DNA from: Nocardia brasiliensis ATCC 700358
GTDB taxonomy: Bacteria; Actinomycetota; Actinomycetes; Mycobacteriales; Mycobacteriaceae
NCBI RefSeq assembly: GCF_000250675.2
Contig: NC_018681.1
Location: 3,224,001 to 3,288,000, forward strand
Length of the DNA: 64,000 nt
Direction: 5' to 3'
In this document: piece by piece, positions 36,241 to 45,250 of the stretch
Position numbering within the stretch: the stretch's first letter is position 1
Layout: each line of letters starts with the position of its first letter
Made by a program: the position numbers and the translations under genes
The notes under the pieces: model-generated
Seen by the model: the letters and a program-made list of their open reading frames with translations, nothing else
Told to the model about the DNA's origin: nothing
Databases searched by the model: none

Positions 36241-37233
36241 TCAGCGGTGTTCCGGCACGACCTCGCTCGGCGCGGCGTCGACGGGCGGGGTGTGGGCCGC
36301 ATCGGTCAGCTCGCCGCGGCGCACGACCACCACGCCGGTGAGAATCAGGATGCCGCCGAGCAATTGGATCGCCCGGGGCGCCTCGCCGAGCAGCACCCAG
36401 GCGAAGGCCAGCGCGGCGAGTACCTCGAACAGGGCGACGAACGAAGCGAGCCGGGAGCCGAGCAGGCGGGTGGCGACGATGCCGGAGACGTAGGCCAGGG
36501 CCGCGGTCACCGTGCCCAGGATCAGCAGCACCGGCCAGGGGGATGCGGTGAAGTCCTGGAAGACAACGGGATTCGTGGTGGCGTGCAGCGGGACGAGCCC
36601 GATCGCACCCGCGGCGAGCAGCGTGAGTCCGCCGATGAGCAGCGCGCCCGCCGCGAGGACGGTGCCCGGCAGCGTGCCCTCGCCCTGTGCGGAGAGCACG
36701 AAGTACGCGGCGGCGCCGATCATGGCGGCCAGGGCCCAGGCGATGCCGACCCAGCTGGTGGACAGCCCGGACCGCAGGTCGATCACGAGGGCGAGGCCGA
36801 CGATGCCGAGTAGGCCGCCCGCGACGGTGGCGACGCCGGGGCGCTGCCGATGGCGCAGCCAGAGCCAGCCGACCACCGCGATCGGGGCGGTGTACTCGAT
36901 GAGCAGCGCTACCCCGACCTCCATCTCGGCGACCGCGTTGAAGTAGGCCAGCTGTGTGCCCGCCACGGCCAGCAAGCCGTAGGCGATGATCAGGGATGCG
37001 TTGCGGCGCAACAGCTGCCAGTCGCCGCGCAGCTGGACGACGGCGATCGGCAGCAACACGACGGCGGCGATGAGCACCCGGACCGCCACCACCGACGCGG
37101 CGCTCCATCCCGCGTTCATCAAGCCGCGCGCCAGGGAGCCGGAGAGTCCGAACGACGACGCGGACAGCAGCGCGAAGAGCAGCCCGGATCGCAAACGCCG
37201 CCGTACGGCACTGTCATGAGCAATGGTCGTCAT
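36241..37233 (-). CDS. EamA/DMT-family transporter
   Basis: The 330-aa product has ten hydrophobic helices arranged as two EamA repeats (residues 15-145 and 165-300), the layout of drug/metabolite exporters such as RhtA and YdcZ-like carriers. Typical segments are FNAVAEMEVGVALLIEYTAPI and ALFEVLAALAFAWVLLGE. The substrate cannot be assigned. It is divergent from the CGNR regulator gene with only 38 bp between start codons, suggesting that the regulator controls it. Confidence 0.9.
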   Translation of the reverse strand: MTTIAHDSAVRRRLRSGLLFALLSASSFGLSGSLARGLMNAGWSAASVVAVRVLIAAVVLLPIAVVQLRGDWQLLRRNASLIIAYGLLAVAGTQLAYFNAVAEMEVGVALLIEYTAPIAVVGWLWLRHRQRPGVATVAGGLLGIVGLALVIDLRSGLSTSWVGIAWALAAMIGAAAYFVLSAQGEGTLPGTVLAAGALLIGGLTLLAAGAIGLVPLHATTNPVVFQDFTASPWPVLLILGTVTAALAYVSGIVATRLLGSRLASFVALFEVLAALAFAWVLLGEAPRAIQLLGGILILTGVVVVRRGELTDAAHTPPVDAAPSEVVPEHR

Positions 37234-37271
37234 GGGTAATGACGCTAAGGCGGTGTATGTAAGATGTCAAC

Positions 37272-37802
37272 ATGACTTTTGCTCATGACACCGAGGTATC
37301 GCTGCTGGCCGCGGTCGAGCTGGTCAATTCGGCCGAAGAACCCGATACACTGACCGAAATCGCCCAGCTGGAAGAGTTTTTCGTCAGGCACGTCTACACC
37401 GGCGTGCGGACCGGCGACGCCGCCGAACTCGCGGCGGTGCGCGCGCAGCGCGCCCCGCTGCGCACGCTGCTGACCAGCGATCGGGACACCGCGGTGCGGT
37501 TGGTCAACGAGACCCTCGCCAAGCATCGGGCAACGCCGCAACTGGTCCGCCACGACGGGTTCGACTATCACATCCACGCAGTCTCGCCGGACGCGCCGCT
37601 ACCGGTGCGCATCGCGGTCGAGACCGCGATGGCGATGGTCGACCTCATCCGCTCCGACGAGCTGAGCAGGCTCTCGCTCTGTGCCGACAGCGCGTGCGAG
37701 GGCATCGTGCTCGATCTGTCCCGCAATCGATCCCGGCGCTACTGCAGTACCGCGTGCGGCAACCGCAACGCGGTCGCCGCTTATCGGGCGAGGCGGCGCT
37801 AG
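37272..37802 (+). CDS. CGNR zinc finger / ABATE-domain regulator
   Basis: The 176-aa product has an N-terminal ABATE domain (VELVNSAEEPDTLTEIAQLEEF) and a C-terminal CGNR zinc finger: LCADSACEG then RRYCSTACGNRNAVAAYRARR, giving four cysteines and the CGNR signature. Such proteins are presumed stress-responsive DNA-binding regulators. It is divergent from the EamA exporter gene and probably regulates it. Its last codons overlap the convergent YaeQ gene by 4 nt. Confidence 0.88.
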   Translation: MTFAHDTEVSLLAAVELVNSAEEPDTLTEIAQLEEFFVRHVYTGVRTGDAAELAAVRAQRAPLRTLLTSDRDTAVRLVNETLAKHRATPQLVRHDGFDYHIHAVSPDAPLPVRIAVETAMAMVDLIRSDELSRLSLCADSACEGIVLDLSRNRSRRYCSTACGNRNAVAAYRARRR

Positions 37803-38347
37803 GGCTGGCCGATGGTGTGTTCCTCCACCGAGGTGCTGCATCCGGTGCCGTTGAGATCGAGGTAGAGCGCGCGTTCGGTGACCGACAGGGTGACGGTGTT
37901 GCGGCGTTCGACGGCGGCGACGGCCGCGTCGATGAAGTCCCGGTCGAAGCTGTAGAGCGGGATCTCGGCGGCACGGTGGATGCGCTTTCCGGCGAGCTGT
38001 GCGAGCACCTTCGCCGGATCGCGATGGGTGTAGACGGCGGTGCGTTCGGCCGCCTTGCTGCCGCGGTGCAGCCGTTCGGCGTCCGGGGCGCCGACCTCGA
38101 TCCAGGCGAGGAGCCGGCCGGTGAGGTCGCGCACCAGCACCGCCGGTTCTTCGGTGGAGGACACGCCACCGTCGCTGAACGCGATGCCCTCCTGATATTC
38201 GAGGCAGTAGGCCAGCAGCCGGGTCAGCATGAACTCCGCGGTTTCGGACGGATGCCGCGCCAACCGCAGGTCCAGTTCCTGGTAGACGTCGCGATCGACG
38301 TCGGCCAGCTGGACGGTGAAGTTGTGCAGGGTTGCGCTGAGGGCCAT
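37799..38347 (-). CDS. YaeQ family protein
   Basis: The 182-aa product has the start ALSATLHNFTVQLADVDRDVYQ, the DGGVSSTEEPAVLVRDLTG core and the IHRAAEIPLYSF segment that define YaeQ, a protein with a PD-(D/E)XK nuclease-like fold whose activity is not established. It is convergent with the CGNR gene and 12 bp downstream of the secreted-protein gene on the same strand. Confidence 0.9.
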   Translation of the reverse strand: MALSATLHNFTVQLADVDRDVYQELDLRLARHPSETAEFMLTRLLAYCLEYQEGIAFSDGGVSSTEEPAVLVRDLTGRLLAWIEVGAPDAERLHRGSKAAERTAVYTHRDPAKVLAQLAGKRIHRAAEIPLYSFDRDFIDAAVAAVERRNTVTLSVTERALYLDLNGTGCSTSVEEHTIGQP

Positions 38348-38359
38348 AGGGCCAGGAGC

Positions 38360-38884
38360 TTAGTTCGGCGGCCAGAGCACCGGCTCGGCCGGGCAGAGGC
38401 TGGCCGAGCGGGTGGTCGGCACCGGTCCGGTACCGGGGGCGAACACCCACTGGGTGATCGGTCCGGCCGCCTGCCAGCGCAGCGCGCCCGCCCCGTCCGC
38501 GACCACCTGGTACACGGCCGCGCTACCGTCGATCAGCTGACTGCCTACGCAGTAGTCGTTGTATTCGGTGCCCGGTTGCTGCGCGCCGAGGCTGAACGTG
38601 CCGGTGGGGCGGGTGCGCGAACCGGGATTCGCGACGGTGCTCGGTGCGCCGGTGGCCGCGCCGCGCACCCAGACCGGTGTCCCGTGATCGGTCGCGCAGC
38701 TGAAGATCCGGCCGCCGGCCGTCACCTGCGCACCTTGTGCGTAATCCGTTCCGGCCCACAGGCATGCGGTGGCGGGCGCGGCGGTCGCGCTGCCCGCCGC
38801 GGCCCCGACCAACCCGAGTGCGGCGAGCGCCGCCACGGACGCGGCCATGCCGCGACGCCACCGCGTCGGCGCGGCCTGACCCAT
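38360..38884 (-). CDS. Hypothetical secreted protein
   Basis: The product is about 174 aa. From ATG 38884 the N-terminus is basic (TRWRR) then hydrophobic (16-32), with a probable cleavage at SATA or TAA before APATACLW. The mature part is about 140 aa with four cysteines spread through it and many Gly, Thr and aromatic residues, suggesting a small disulfide-stabilised extracellular domain. ATG 38923 would add 13 residues and cannot be excluded. I do not recognise the family. Confidence 0.6.
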   Translation of the reverse strand: MGQAAPTRWRRGMAASVAALAALGLVGAAAGSATAAPATACLWAGTDYAQGAQVTAGGRIFSCATDHGTPVWVRGAATGAPSTVANPGSRTRPTGTFSLGAQQPGTEYNDYCVGSQLIDGSAAVYQVVADGAGALRWQAAGPITQWVFAPGTGPVPTTRSASLCPAEPVLWPPN

Positions 38885-39188
38885 GACTTCACCAGCGAGA
38901 GAATCGTTTTCCACGTTGCCCATGCCTCGAAGGTAGGAATCGAACGGCCTCGCCCGAATCCCACCGCAGCGCCATTCCGGGCTGATACTGCGGTGGTAGG
39001 GGTGCAACCCGGATAACACCCCTGACCGGAACCCGGAGTGGCGCGGGCGTTCCCGCGCCCGCGACGGACGGAAAGCCCAGCTGGCGACTCGGCCGGCGGC
39101 CGCACGGACCCTGACCGCGATTCCGGCACCGGCGGCCGATCCTCAGGCGGTACGGGAAAATTCAGGGCGGCGGGACGTGAGTCCGCGG

Positions 39189-39614
39189 CTAGTTCAGCGC
39201 CTGTAGCACGCCGTCGGCTACGGCGTAGGTGCCGATGAACAGCTTCAGCATCCAGTGCACGCCGTGCAGCGCGGCGATAGCCCGGGGCACGCCGGCTTCC
39301 TGTCCGAGGAAGACCGCGACCGGCACCCCGGCGATCAGACCGAGTACCGCGCCGAGCACCGCCGCGCCGGGCAGGTCGCCGACGCCGCTGACCGCGACGA
39401 TGCCCGCGAGCGCCACGGCCAGCACGGCATGTCCGGCCGAGCTGAGCAGCACCGTCCGGGTGGAGCAGGTGTCGTTCGTGCGATACCCGAGCGGTGTCGC
39501 GATCTCCGGCAGGAACGCCCGAAACATCGCGTCCAGCAAGAACATCAGCAGGACGGCGACCGGAAAGGTCCAGAGCGAATCGGCGGCGATCGCCGGTCCT
39601 GCGATGGCGAGCAC
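39189..39614 (-). CDS. Hypothetical four-helix membrane protein
   Basis: The 141-aa product has hydrophobic segments at about 12-35, 57-78, 82-104 and 118-135. A short polar loop NDTCSTR lies after the first helix. It resembles small DUF1761-like membrane proteins only in layout, so no family is assigned. It lies 22 bp downstream of the M20 lipoprotein gene on the same strand and may be co-transcribed. Confidence 0.6.
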   Translation of the reverse strand: MLAIAGPAIAADSLWTFPVAVLLMFLLDAMFRAFLPEIATPLGYRTNDTCSTRTVLLSSAGHAVLAVALAGIVAVSGVGDLPGAAVLGAVLGLIAGVPVAVFLGQEAGVPRAIAALHGVHWMLKLFIGTYAVADGVLQALN

Positions 39615-39636
39615 GGGATATCGGTGGCGGTCGAAG

Positions 39637-41097
39637 CTACTGGGCGAGCTGTTTCACCAAGCGATAAAGGAACTCACGGCTGGCTTCCAGCCCGGCGATC
39701 GGCGCGCGCTCGTTGATGCCGTGAATTCGCCCGGCGTCGGCGGGCACCATGAACAATCCGCTCACCCCGTACATCGGGATGCCTTTGCTCCGTGCGTACT
39801 TGCTGTCGGTCGCGCCGGTGGACATGAAGGAACTGACGGCCGCGGTGGGAAACAGTTCCTTGGTCAACGACGTGACCGCGGCGAGCACGTCGCCGTTGAT
39901 CGGCGAGATACCGCCCGCCGGATCGAGATTGCGGGTGATGGTCAGCTTGCCGCCGTCGGCGAACGCCGCGCGCAACTGCTTGTCGATGTCGTCGGGGTTG
40001 TCCTGCGGGAGAATTCGGCAGTTGACCGTCGCCTTGGCCTTCTGCGGCAACGCGTTCTCCGCCTCGCCCGCGGTGAGCATGGTCGCCACGCAGGTGGTCC
40101 GCAGCTGGGCGTTGTACTCGGGCAGGGCCGAAAGCCGTTCGATCGCCTCCGGACTCGGGTTGCCCGCGGCGACCGCGCGCATGTCCTCGGCTTCCGGCCC
40201 GCTGCGACTGGCGGCCAGCGCGCCGAAGTTGTCCCGGGTCGCGTCGCTGAGCGAGGCCGGGAACCGGTAGGCGGCAAGGCGATTCAGCGCGGCGCCGAGG
40301 GTGTAGATGGCGTTGTCCGGCGTCGGCACCGAACTGTGCCCGCCGTTCTCCTTGGCTTCGACCTGGTAGGTCACATAGGTCTTTTCGGCCACCTGCACGC
40401 CCTGCAGAGTGGGTTTGCCGTCGACGAGCAGAGCCCGGCCGCCTTCGTTGAGCCCGTATTCGGCGCTCATCAGGTCGGCTTTGTTCTCCATCAGCCATTT
40501 CGCGCCGTTGTCTTTACCGGCCTCTTCGTCCGCGGTGAGCGCGAGCACGATATCCCGGTTCGGCTTGAACCCCTCGCGCTTCAGCTGCATCAGGCCGGAC
40601 ACCAGCGCCGAGACCATGGCTTTGTCGTCGATCGCGCCGCGGGCCGCGTAGAAGCCGTCCACCTCGGTGAGCTTGTACGGATCGGTGGTCCAGCCGTCCT
40701 CGCGCTTGGCCTCGACCACGTCGAGGTGGCCGAGCAGCAGCAACGGTTTGCGCTGGCCGGTGCCGGTGAAACGGAGCACCAGGTTGCCCTTGCGGGCCAC
40801 GGGCTCGAAGATCTGGATATCGGACTCGGCGAATCCGGCGTCGAGCAGCCGCCGTTTGACCGCGTCGGCGGCCACGGTGGTGCTGCCGGTGGAATGTGAG
40901 GTATCCGTCTCCACCAACTGTTTGTAGATCTCGTGGAAGAGTTTCGTATTGTCCTGCGTCGTCGCGCTCGACGACGAGTTCGTCTCGTTCTTCGCGGCGG
41001 AATCGGAATCCGAGCTGCAGGCGGATGCGGTGAGCGCCGCGACAAGTCCCAGTGCGGCCACCGAAATCAACGGGGTACGGCGACTGAATACAGACAC
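39637..41097 (-). CDS. M20-family metallopeptidase lipoprotein
   Basis: The 486-aa precursor has lipobox LTASAC (Cys27) followed by a Ser/Asn-rich tether (28-50), so it is membrane-anchored outside the cell. The catalytic domain has LLLGHLDVV (metal His and Asp), GRGAIDDK equivalent ARGAIDDKAM (bridging Asp), ALTADEEAG (catalytic Glu pair) and a dimerisation domain with NGGHSSVPTPDNA. It should be a dinuclear zinc carboxypeptidase or aminoacylase on extracellular peptides. Substrate unknown. It lies next to, but on the same strand as, the lanthipeptide exporter gene 53 bp away. Confidence 0.9.
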   Translation of the reverse strand: MSVFSRRTPLISVAALGLVAALTASACSSDSDSAAKNETNSSSSATTQDNTKLFHEIYKQLVETDTSHSTGSTTVAADAVKRRLLDAGFAESDIQIFEPVARKGNLVLRFTGTGQRKPLLLLGHLDVVEAKREDGWTTDPYKLTEVDGFYAARGAIDDKAMVSALVSGLMQLKREGFKPNRDIVLALTADEEAGKDNGAKWLMENKADLMSAEYGLNEGGRALLVDGKPTLQGVQVAEKTYVTYQVEAKENGGHSSVPTPDNAIYTLGAALNRLAAYRFPASLSDATRDNFGALAASRSGPEAEDMRAVAAGNPSPEAIERLSALPEYNAQLRTTCVATMLTAGEAENALPQKAKATVNCRILPQDNPDDIDKQLRAAFADGGKLTITRNLDPAGGISPINGDVLAAVTSLTKELFPTAAVSSFMSTGATDSKYARSKGIPMYGVSGLFMVPADAGRIHGINERAPIAGLEASREFLYRLVKQLAQ

Positions 41098-41150
41098 GTG
41101 CTGAAGCTAGCACGGCCCCTGGTGCTTCGCGGGGGGAACGACTATCGCGC

Positions 41151-43076
41151 CTAGGTGGTCGGTTCCAGCTGGTAGGCGGCGGCCTGCAGGGCGAACAGTT
41201 GCGCGTACCCGCCGTCCGCGGCCATGAGTTCACCGTGTGTTCCCACCTCGGCGATGCGGCCGTGGTCGAGCACGACGATCTTGTCGGCGTGCCGGATATT
41301 GGCCAGGCGGTGGGTGATCAGGATGGTGGTGCGGTTGCCCGGCTCCCGGCCGTTGCCGCGGCTGAGTTCTTGCAGGGACTCGAACACCGCGTGCTCGGCG
41401 CGCGCGTCCATGGCCGCGGTCGGCTCGTCCGCCACCAGCACCGGCGCGTCGCGAAAAAGCCCGCGCGCCACACTGATTCGCTGCCACTGGCCACCGGACA
41501 GATCCCGGCCCCTGGCGAAGCGCCGGGAAAGGACGGTCGCCTCGCCCGACGGCAGCTCGTCGATGACCGCGTCCGCACCGGACTTTCGTGCCGCCTCGCG
41601 CAGCGCCGCCGCCGGATCCACGCACTCGATCCGGCCGATGCGGATGTTGTCCCGCGCGCTCATCGGCCAGCGCGCCGGATCCTGCATGACCACCGCGACA
41701 TTGCGGTAGATCGACTGCTCGTCGACGGTGGCCAGGTCGACCCCGTCCCAGCACACCCGGCCGGTCGTCGGTAGGTACAGGCCGGTGAGCAGGCGAGCCA
41801 AAGTGCTTTTGCCCGAGCCGTTCTCGCCGACCAGGGCGACGACCTCACCGCGCCTGATGGATAGCTCCACCGTCCGCAACGCGGGTTCGTCCTGACCCGG
41901 GTACGTGAACGAGACCGCGTGGAGCGTGATCTCGTGCGGGTCGGCCGGGGCGGTGCGGTGCGAGACGGGCCGCGTGCGCCGCTGCGTCTGCTCCAGCAGG
42001 TTCGAATAGAAATCGAGATAGAGGATGTTCTCGTACAGGCTGTTCACGCCGATCATGGTCTGCGACAAAGCGGCAGTGGCCATCCGCATCGCGACGACCG
42101 CGGTGCCGGCCAGAGCCAGGGGCAGTGCGTCGAGGTAGAGCAGCAGTCCGAGTACGCCGTAGGCGGCGCCGGTGCCGAGACCGGCGATCGCGCGCCCGGC
42201 CAACCGCACCCGTGCCTTCGCCAGTTCGACCCGGCTGGTCTCCGTGGTGATCTGGGTGCTGATCCGGCGATACTCGCCGAGCAGGGCCGGGCCCGCGGTA
42301 CACGCGCGCAGTTCGGCGGCGGTCTCCCGATCGGAGAGCAGTTCGCTCGCGAGCGCCGTGCGCAGCTGCCGGGTCACCAGGCGCACATACGACTGATAGG
42401 AGAGTTTCGCGGCGCGGGCCGAGGCCCATACGTCGGGCAGCACCGCCAGCAGTACCAGCGGGGCGAGCGCGGGATGCAGCACCGCGGCCGCGCCCACCGC
42501 CGCACATACGTGGACGAGCGCGCCGGACAGATCGGTGATCGCCTCGACGCAACGGCCGATGCTGCCCATTCCGCGTTGCAGGCCCTGCCGGACCAGGTCG
42601 GCGTACTCGCTGTCCTCGAAAGCGATCAGGTCGACGCGGGCGATGGCGGTGTGCGCCCGGTCCCGCGCCCGCTGTTCGACCCGCGGCTTCAGCAGGGCTT
42701 CGGCTGTGGCGGTGCCGCTTTCGATGAGCGCGCGGGCCGCGAGCGCGGCGACGACCGCGCCGACCGCGGGCAGCGCCGACACCACCCGGTGCGACGTCGG
42801 CCCCTGCGCGAGCAAGGTGGTCAGGACATCGGCGGTGGCCAGCAACCCGAACGCGGTCGCGGCGCCGCTCGCCACCGCGAGCACCGCCGTGAGCAGGGTC
42901 CAGCGCCGGGAAGCCTGCCAAGCCAGGCCGATCACCACGCGGGCGCCGGCGGGCAAGGCGAGCAGCGTGCGCCCCAGCCCGGCCTCGGCCACCTGTTTGT
43001 CCACTGTCATCCAGCTCGGTGTGCTCAGCTCGTCCACGCCGACGAGCGGGTCGCCCGCGGATTCGGTTGTACCCAT
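41151..43076 (-). CDS. ABC transporter (fused TMD-NBD), lanthipeptide export candidate
   Basis: The product is about 641 aa. Six membrane helices span roughly 45-330, then a nucleotide-binding domain follows with Walker A GENGSGKST near 415, signature LSGGQWQR near 527, Walker B VLVADEPTA near 548 and the H-loop in ITHRLANIRHADK. It lacks the N-terminal C39 peptidase of LanT(p), so it would export without cutting the leader. It is divergent from the first precursor peptide gene; together with class I lanthipeptide knowledge this makes it the likely exporter or self-protection pump. ATG 43076 is preferred to 43259, whose extension is low-complexity and runs into the precursor promoter. Confidence 0.85.
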   Translation of the reverse strand: MGTTESAGDPLVGVDELSTPSWMTVDKQVAEAGLGRTLLALPAGARVVIGLAWQASRRWTLLTAVLAVASGAATAFGLLATADVLTTLLAQGPTSHRVVSALPAVGAVVAALAARALIESGTATAEALLKPRVEQRARDRAHTAIARVDLIAFEDSEYADLVRQGLQRGMGSIGRCVEAITDLSGALVHVCAAVGAAAVLHPALAPLVLLAVLPDVWASARAAKLSYQSYVRLVTRQLRTALASELLSDRETAAELRACTAGPALLGEYRRISTQITTETSRVELAKARVRLAGRAIAGLGTGAAYGVLGLLLYLDALPLALAGTAVVAMRMATAALSQTMIGVNSLYENILYLDFYSNLLEQTQRRTRPVSHRTAPADPHEITLHAVSFTYPGQDEPALRTVELSIRRGEVVALVGENGSGKSTLARLLTGLYLPTTGRVCWDGVDLATVDEQSIYRNVAVVMQDPARWPMSARDNIRIGRIECVDPAAALREAARKSGADAVIDELPSGEATVLSRRFARGRDLSGGQWQRISVARGLFRDAPVLVADEPTAAMDARAEHAVFESLQELSRGNGREPGNRTTILITHRLANIRHADKIVVLDHGRIAEVGTHGELMAADGGYAQLFALQAAAYQLEPTT

Positions 43077-43349
43077 GCGGTTCTCGGCCTTCGTCGCGTC
43101 GCCCCGTAGTCGCACCACCGATCCAGGTTGGTCCGTCGGTGCTCCCGCCCGGCAGAGGCGGCGGCCGGGAAAGATCGGGAAATCGTCCCGGCTCGCCGGG
43201 GCCGGCTGCTCTGTCGCCCAGGGATTCCCGTGCCGCACGGTGGGAGACGTGTATTCCACGGCGGTAGCCGAAGGCGCCTGTCCCTCCGACGACTGCAGTA
43301 GCTATCCGATGTGCAAGACCACCGAACGGACTTGCTGAAAGAAGGAACC

Positions 43350-43529
43350 ATGTCCGCACCAGTTGATGATTTCGATCTCGATATCCGGATCGGCGACCCG
43401 AGCCGATTGCTCGACCCGGCCATGGCCGCGCGGACCTCGGATTTCGAGACGTGTGCCGATTCGCATTGCGCGACCTGCGGCTCCGCCTGCAATACCGAGC
43501 ATCCGCCGCGCTGTACCAAGTACTGCTGA
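43350..43529 (+). CDS. FxLD-type lanthipeptide precursor A1 (59 aa)
   Basis: The 59-aa peptide has a leader about 1-28 with FDLDIRIGDPSR at 8-19, the FxLD-family leader motif. The core has Thr/Ser at 29, 30, 34, 38, 42, 45, 49 and 56 and six Cys at 35, 40, 43, 47, 55 and 59. AAAGAAGGA lies upstream of ATG 43350. From class I biology, LanB would dehydrate Ser/Thr and LanC add Cys thiols to make (methyl)lanthionine rings. Its Cys positions are identical to those of A2, so the two should form the same ring set. Probably secreted after leader removal by an unlinked protease. Confidence 0.93.
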   Translation: MSAPVDDFDLDIRIGDPSRLLDPAMAARTSDFETCADSHCATCGSACNTEHPPRCTKYC

Positions 43530-43545
43530 CCTCTAGGAGAACGAA

Positions 43546-43725
43546 ATGTCCGTGCCCGTAGACGAATTCGACCTGGACATCCGCATCGGCGACCCGGCCC
43601 GCGTGGTCGAGCCCGGGATGGTGACGAAAACGACCGACGCCGAGTGGTGCAGCGATTCGCACTGCCCGACCTGCGGTACGACCTGTCCGACGCACCACGG
43701 CCCGCGGTGCACGGCCAACTGCTGA
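43546..43725 (+). CDS. FxLD-type lanthipeptide precursor A2 (59 aa)
   Basis: The 59-aa paralogue of A1 starts 16 bp after it, with AGGAGA 5 nt before the ATG. The leader PVDEFDLDIRIGDPA is nearly the same. The core differs in sequence (GTTCPTHHGPRC replaces GSACNTEHPPRC) but keeps all six Cys at 35, 40, 43, 47, 55 and 59, and most Ser/Thr. A1 and A2 could act as a two-component lantibiotic or simply be variants; the sequence does not decide this. Confidence 0.93.
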   Translation: MSVPVDEFDLDIRIGDPARVVEPGMVTKTTDAEWCSDSHCPTCGTTCPTHHGPRCTANC

Positions 43726-43740
43726 CCACGAGGAGGCGAG

Positions 43741-43908
43741 ATGTCTTACCCGGTAGACGAATTCGATCTCGACGTGCGGCTCGGTGAGCTTTCCGGTGCG
43801 GTGCCGGAATACGGGACGACGGCGGCCTATCCGCCGCCTACCACGGTGCACTGCCCGACCGACCGCAGCAGGTGTTGCCCCCTGCCCGGTGTCGATTTCG
43901 AGTACTGA
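43741..43908 (+). CDS. Divergent FxLD-type precursor A3 (55 aa)
   Basis: The third tandem precursor, 55 aa, is translated from ATG 43741 behind GAGGAGG. Leader PVDEFDLDVRLGEL clearly belongs to the same family, but the core is different: it is rich in Tyr and Pro (EYGTTAAYPPPTTVHC), has only three Cys (38, 45, 46) and ends VDFEY with a tail that lacks Cys. LanB and LanC would recognise the leader, so a different ring pattern is expected. It is 14 bp upstream of the first LanC gene and probably on the same transcript. Confidence 0.9.
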   Translation: MSYPVDEFDLDVRLGELSGAVPEYGTTAAYPPPTTVHCPTDRSRCCPLPGVDFEY

Positions 43909-43922
43909 GAGGAACCGCCGGA

Positions 43923-45236
43923 ATGAACGCGGACCGTGCGTCGGTGATCGTCGATGAACTCCACCCGGCCGGGCGGCCGTGGCGCAGCCTGTTGCCCGCC
44001 GACCTGGCGGCATCGGCGATCGCCGTATCCGTGGAAGTCGGGAAACGGCTGCGGGATACGGCATCGACGCCGGAGTCGGGCAGCGCGGGGTGCGCCGTGT
44101 TGTTCGACCAGCTGGACCGGCTGGGGCCGGACCACGGTTGGGCGGTGCATTCGCATGCCTGCCTGACCGCTGCCGCGCGCACCGCCGAACGGGCCGAGCG
44201 CGGACGGCTCGGCCTGTTCGGCGGATTGTGCGAGGTGGCCTTCGCCGCCGACGCGTTGTCCCGCGACGGCACCCGCTATCAGCGGCTGCTCGATGACCTG
44301 GACGAGGTGATCGCCCGGGCGGCGGCCGCGCTCGGCGCGACGATCGCCGCGCAACCCACCGGCCTGCCGTCGGCGGCCTTCGATGTGATCGCCGGATTGG
44401 CCGGTGCCGGAGCTTATCTGTTGCGCCGCACGGGCCGGCCGCACATCGATGACGCCCTGCGCGAGGTGCTGGCGGGACTCACAGCTTTGTGCGGCACCAG
44501 CGATGGTGTCCCGAACTGGCACACGCTGCCCGCCGCGATGGTGCCGAACAGCCCGATGGCCCGTGCCTATCCCACCGGTGTGTTCAATTGCGGGCTGGCG
44601 CACGGTGTCCCGGGCCCGCTGGCGGTGTTGGCGCTCGCCGAGTCGGCGGGTATCTCGGTACCCGGTCAGCGTGCGGCGGTCGCACGGGTCGCGCACTGGT
44701 TGGTCGCGCAGCGCCGCGACGACGCGTGGGGGCCGAACTGGCCGACGGGGGTGGCGCTGCCGGATCCGACCGGCACGGCGCCGACCGCCTACGGCCCCAC
44801 ACACAACGCGTGGTGTTACGGCAGCCCGGGCGTCGCACGAGCGCTGTGGTCGGCGGGCGCGGCACTGGCCGATCCGCAGCTCGGCGAGCTCGCGGTCCGC
44901 ACCCTGCGCGCGGTGTATCGCCGCACGCCGGACGCGCGACGGATCGACGGGTCGCCCGGCCTGTGCCACGGCGTCGCCGGCCTGTTGCAGATCACCTTGC
45001 GTTTCGCCGCCGACACCGGCGATCCCGACTGTGTCGCCGCGGTGCCCGTCTTGACCGCTCGGCTGCTCTCGATGTTTCAGCCGGAACGCCGGTACGGCTA
45101 TCTCTCGATCGCCGAAAACGGCCCCACCGCAGACGATCCCGGGCTGCTGGACGGTGCGGCGGGCGTCGCGCTCGCGCTGCTCGCCGCCGCCACCGACCTC
45201 CCACCGACGTGGGACCGAACCCTGCTGCTGTCTTGA
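43923..45236 (+). CDS. lanC: LanC-like lanthionine cyclase 1
   Basis: The 437-aa alpha/alpha toroid has the LanC triad of motifs: NCGLAHGVPGP (His227), AWCYGSPG (Cys298, zinc ligand) and GLCHGVAGLLQ (Cys348 and His349, zinc ligands). It should bind zinc and catalyse stereospecific addition of Cys thiols to dehydroamino acids of the precursors. ATG 43923 has GAGAGGAA upstream. It is followed 14 bp later by a second, similar LanC gene and then LanB. An earlier start would run into A3. Confidence 0.93.
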   Translation: MNADRASVIVDELHPAGRPWRSLLPADLAASAIAVSVEVGKRLRDTASTPESGSAGCAVLFDQLDRLGPDHGWAVHSHACLTAAARTAERAERGRLGLFGGLCEVAFAADALSRDGTRYQRLLDDLDEVIARAAAALGATIAAQPTGLPSAAFDVIAGLAGAGAYLLRRTGRPHIDDALREVLAGLTALCGTSDGVPNWHTLPAAMVPNSPMARAYPTGVFNCGLAHGVPGPLAVLALAESAGISVPGQRAAVARVAHWLVAQRRDDAWGPNWPTGVALPDPTGTAPTAYGPTHNAWCYGSPGVARALWSAGAALADPQLGELAVRTLRAVYRRTPDARRIDGSPGLCHGVAGLLQITLRFAADTGDPDCVAAVPVLTARLLSMFQPERRYGYLSIAENGPTADDPGLLDGAAGVALALLAAATDLPPTWDRTLLLS

Positions 45237-45250
45237 CCCGGGCCTCGACG

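Noticed and set aside
43059..43259. N-terminal extension of the ABC exporter to 43259
   Set aside because: Adds 61 Pro/Arg-rich residues with no domain and would cover the precursor promoter region.
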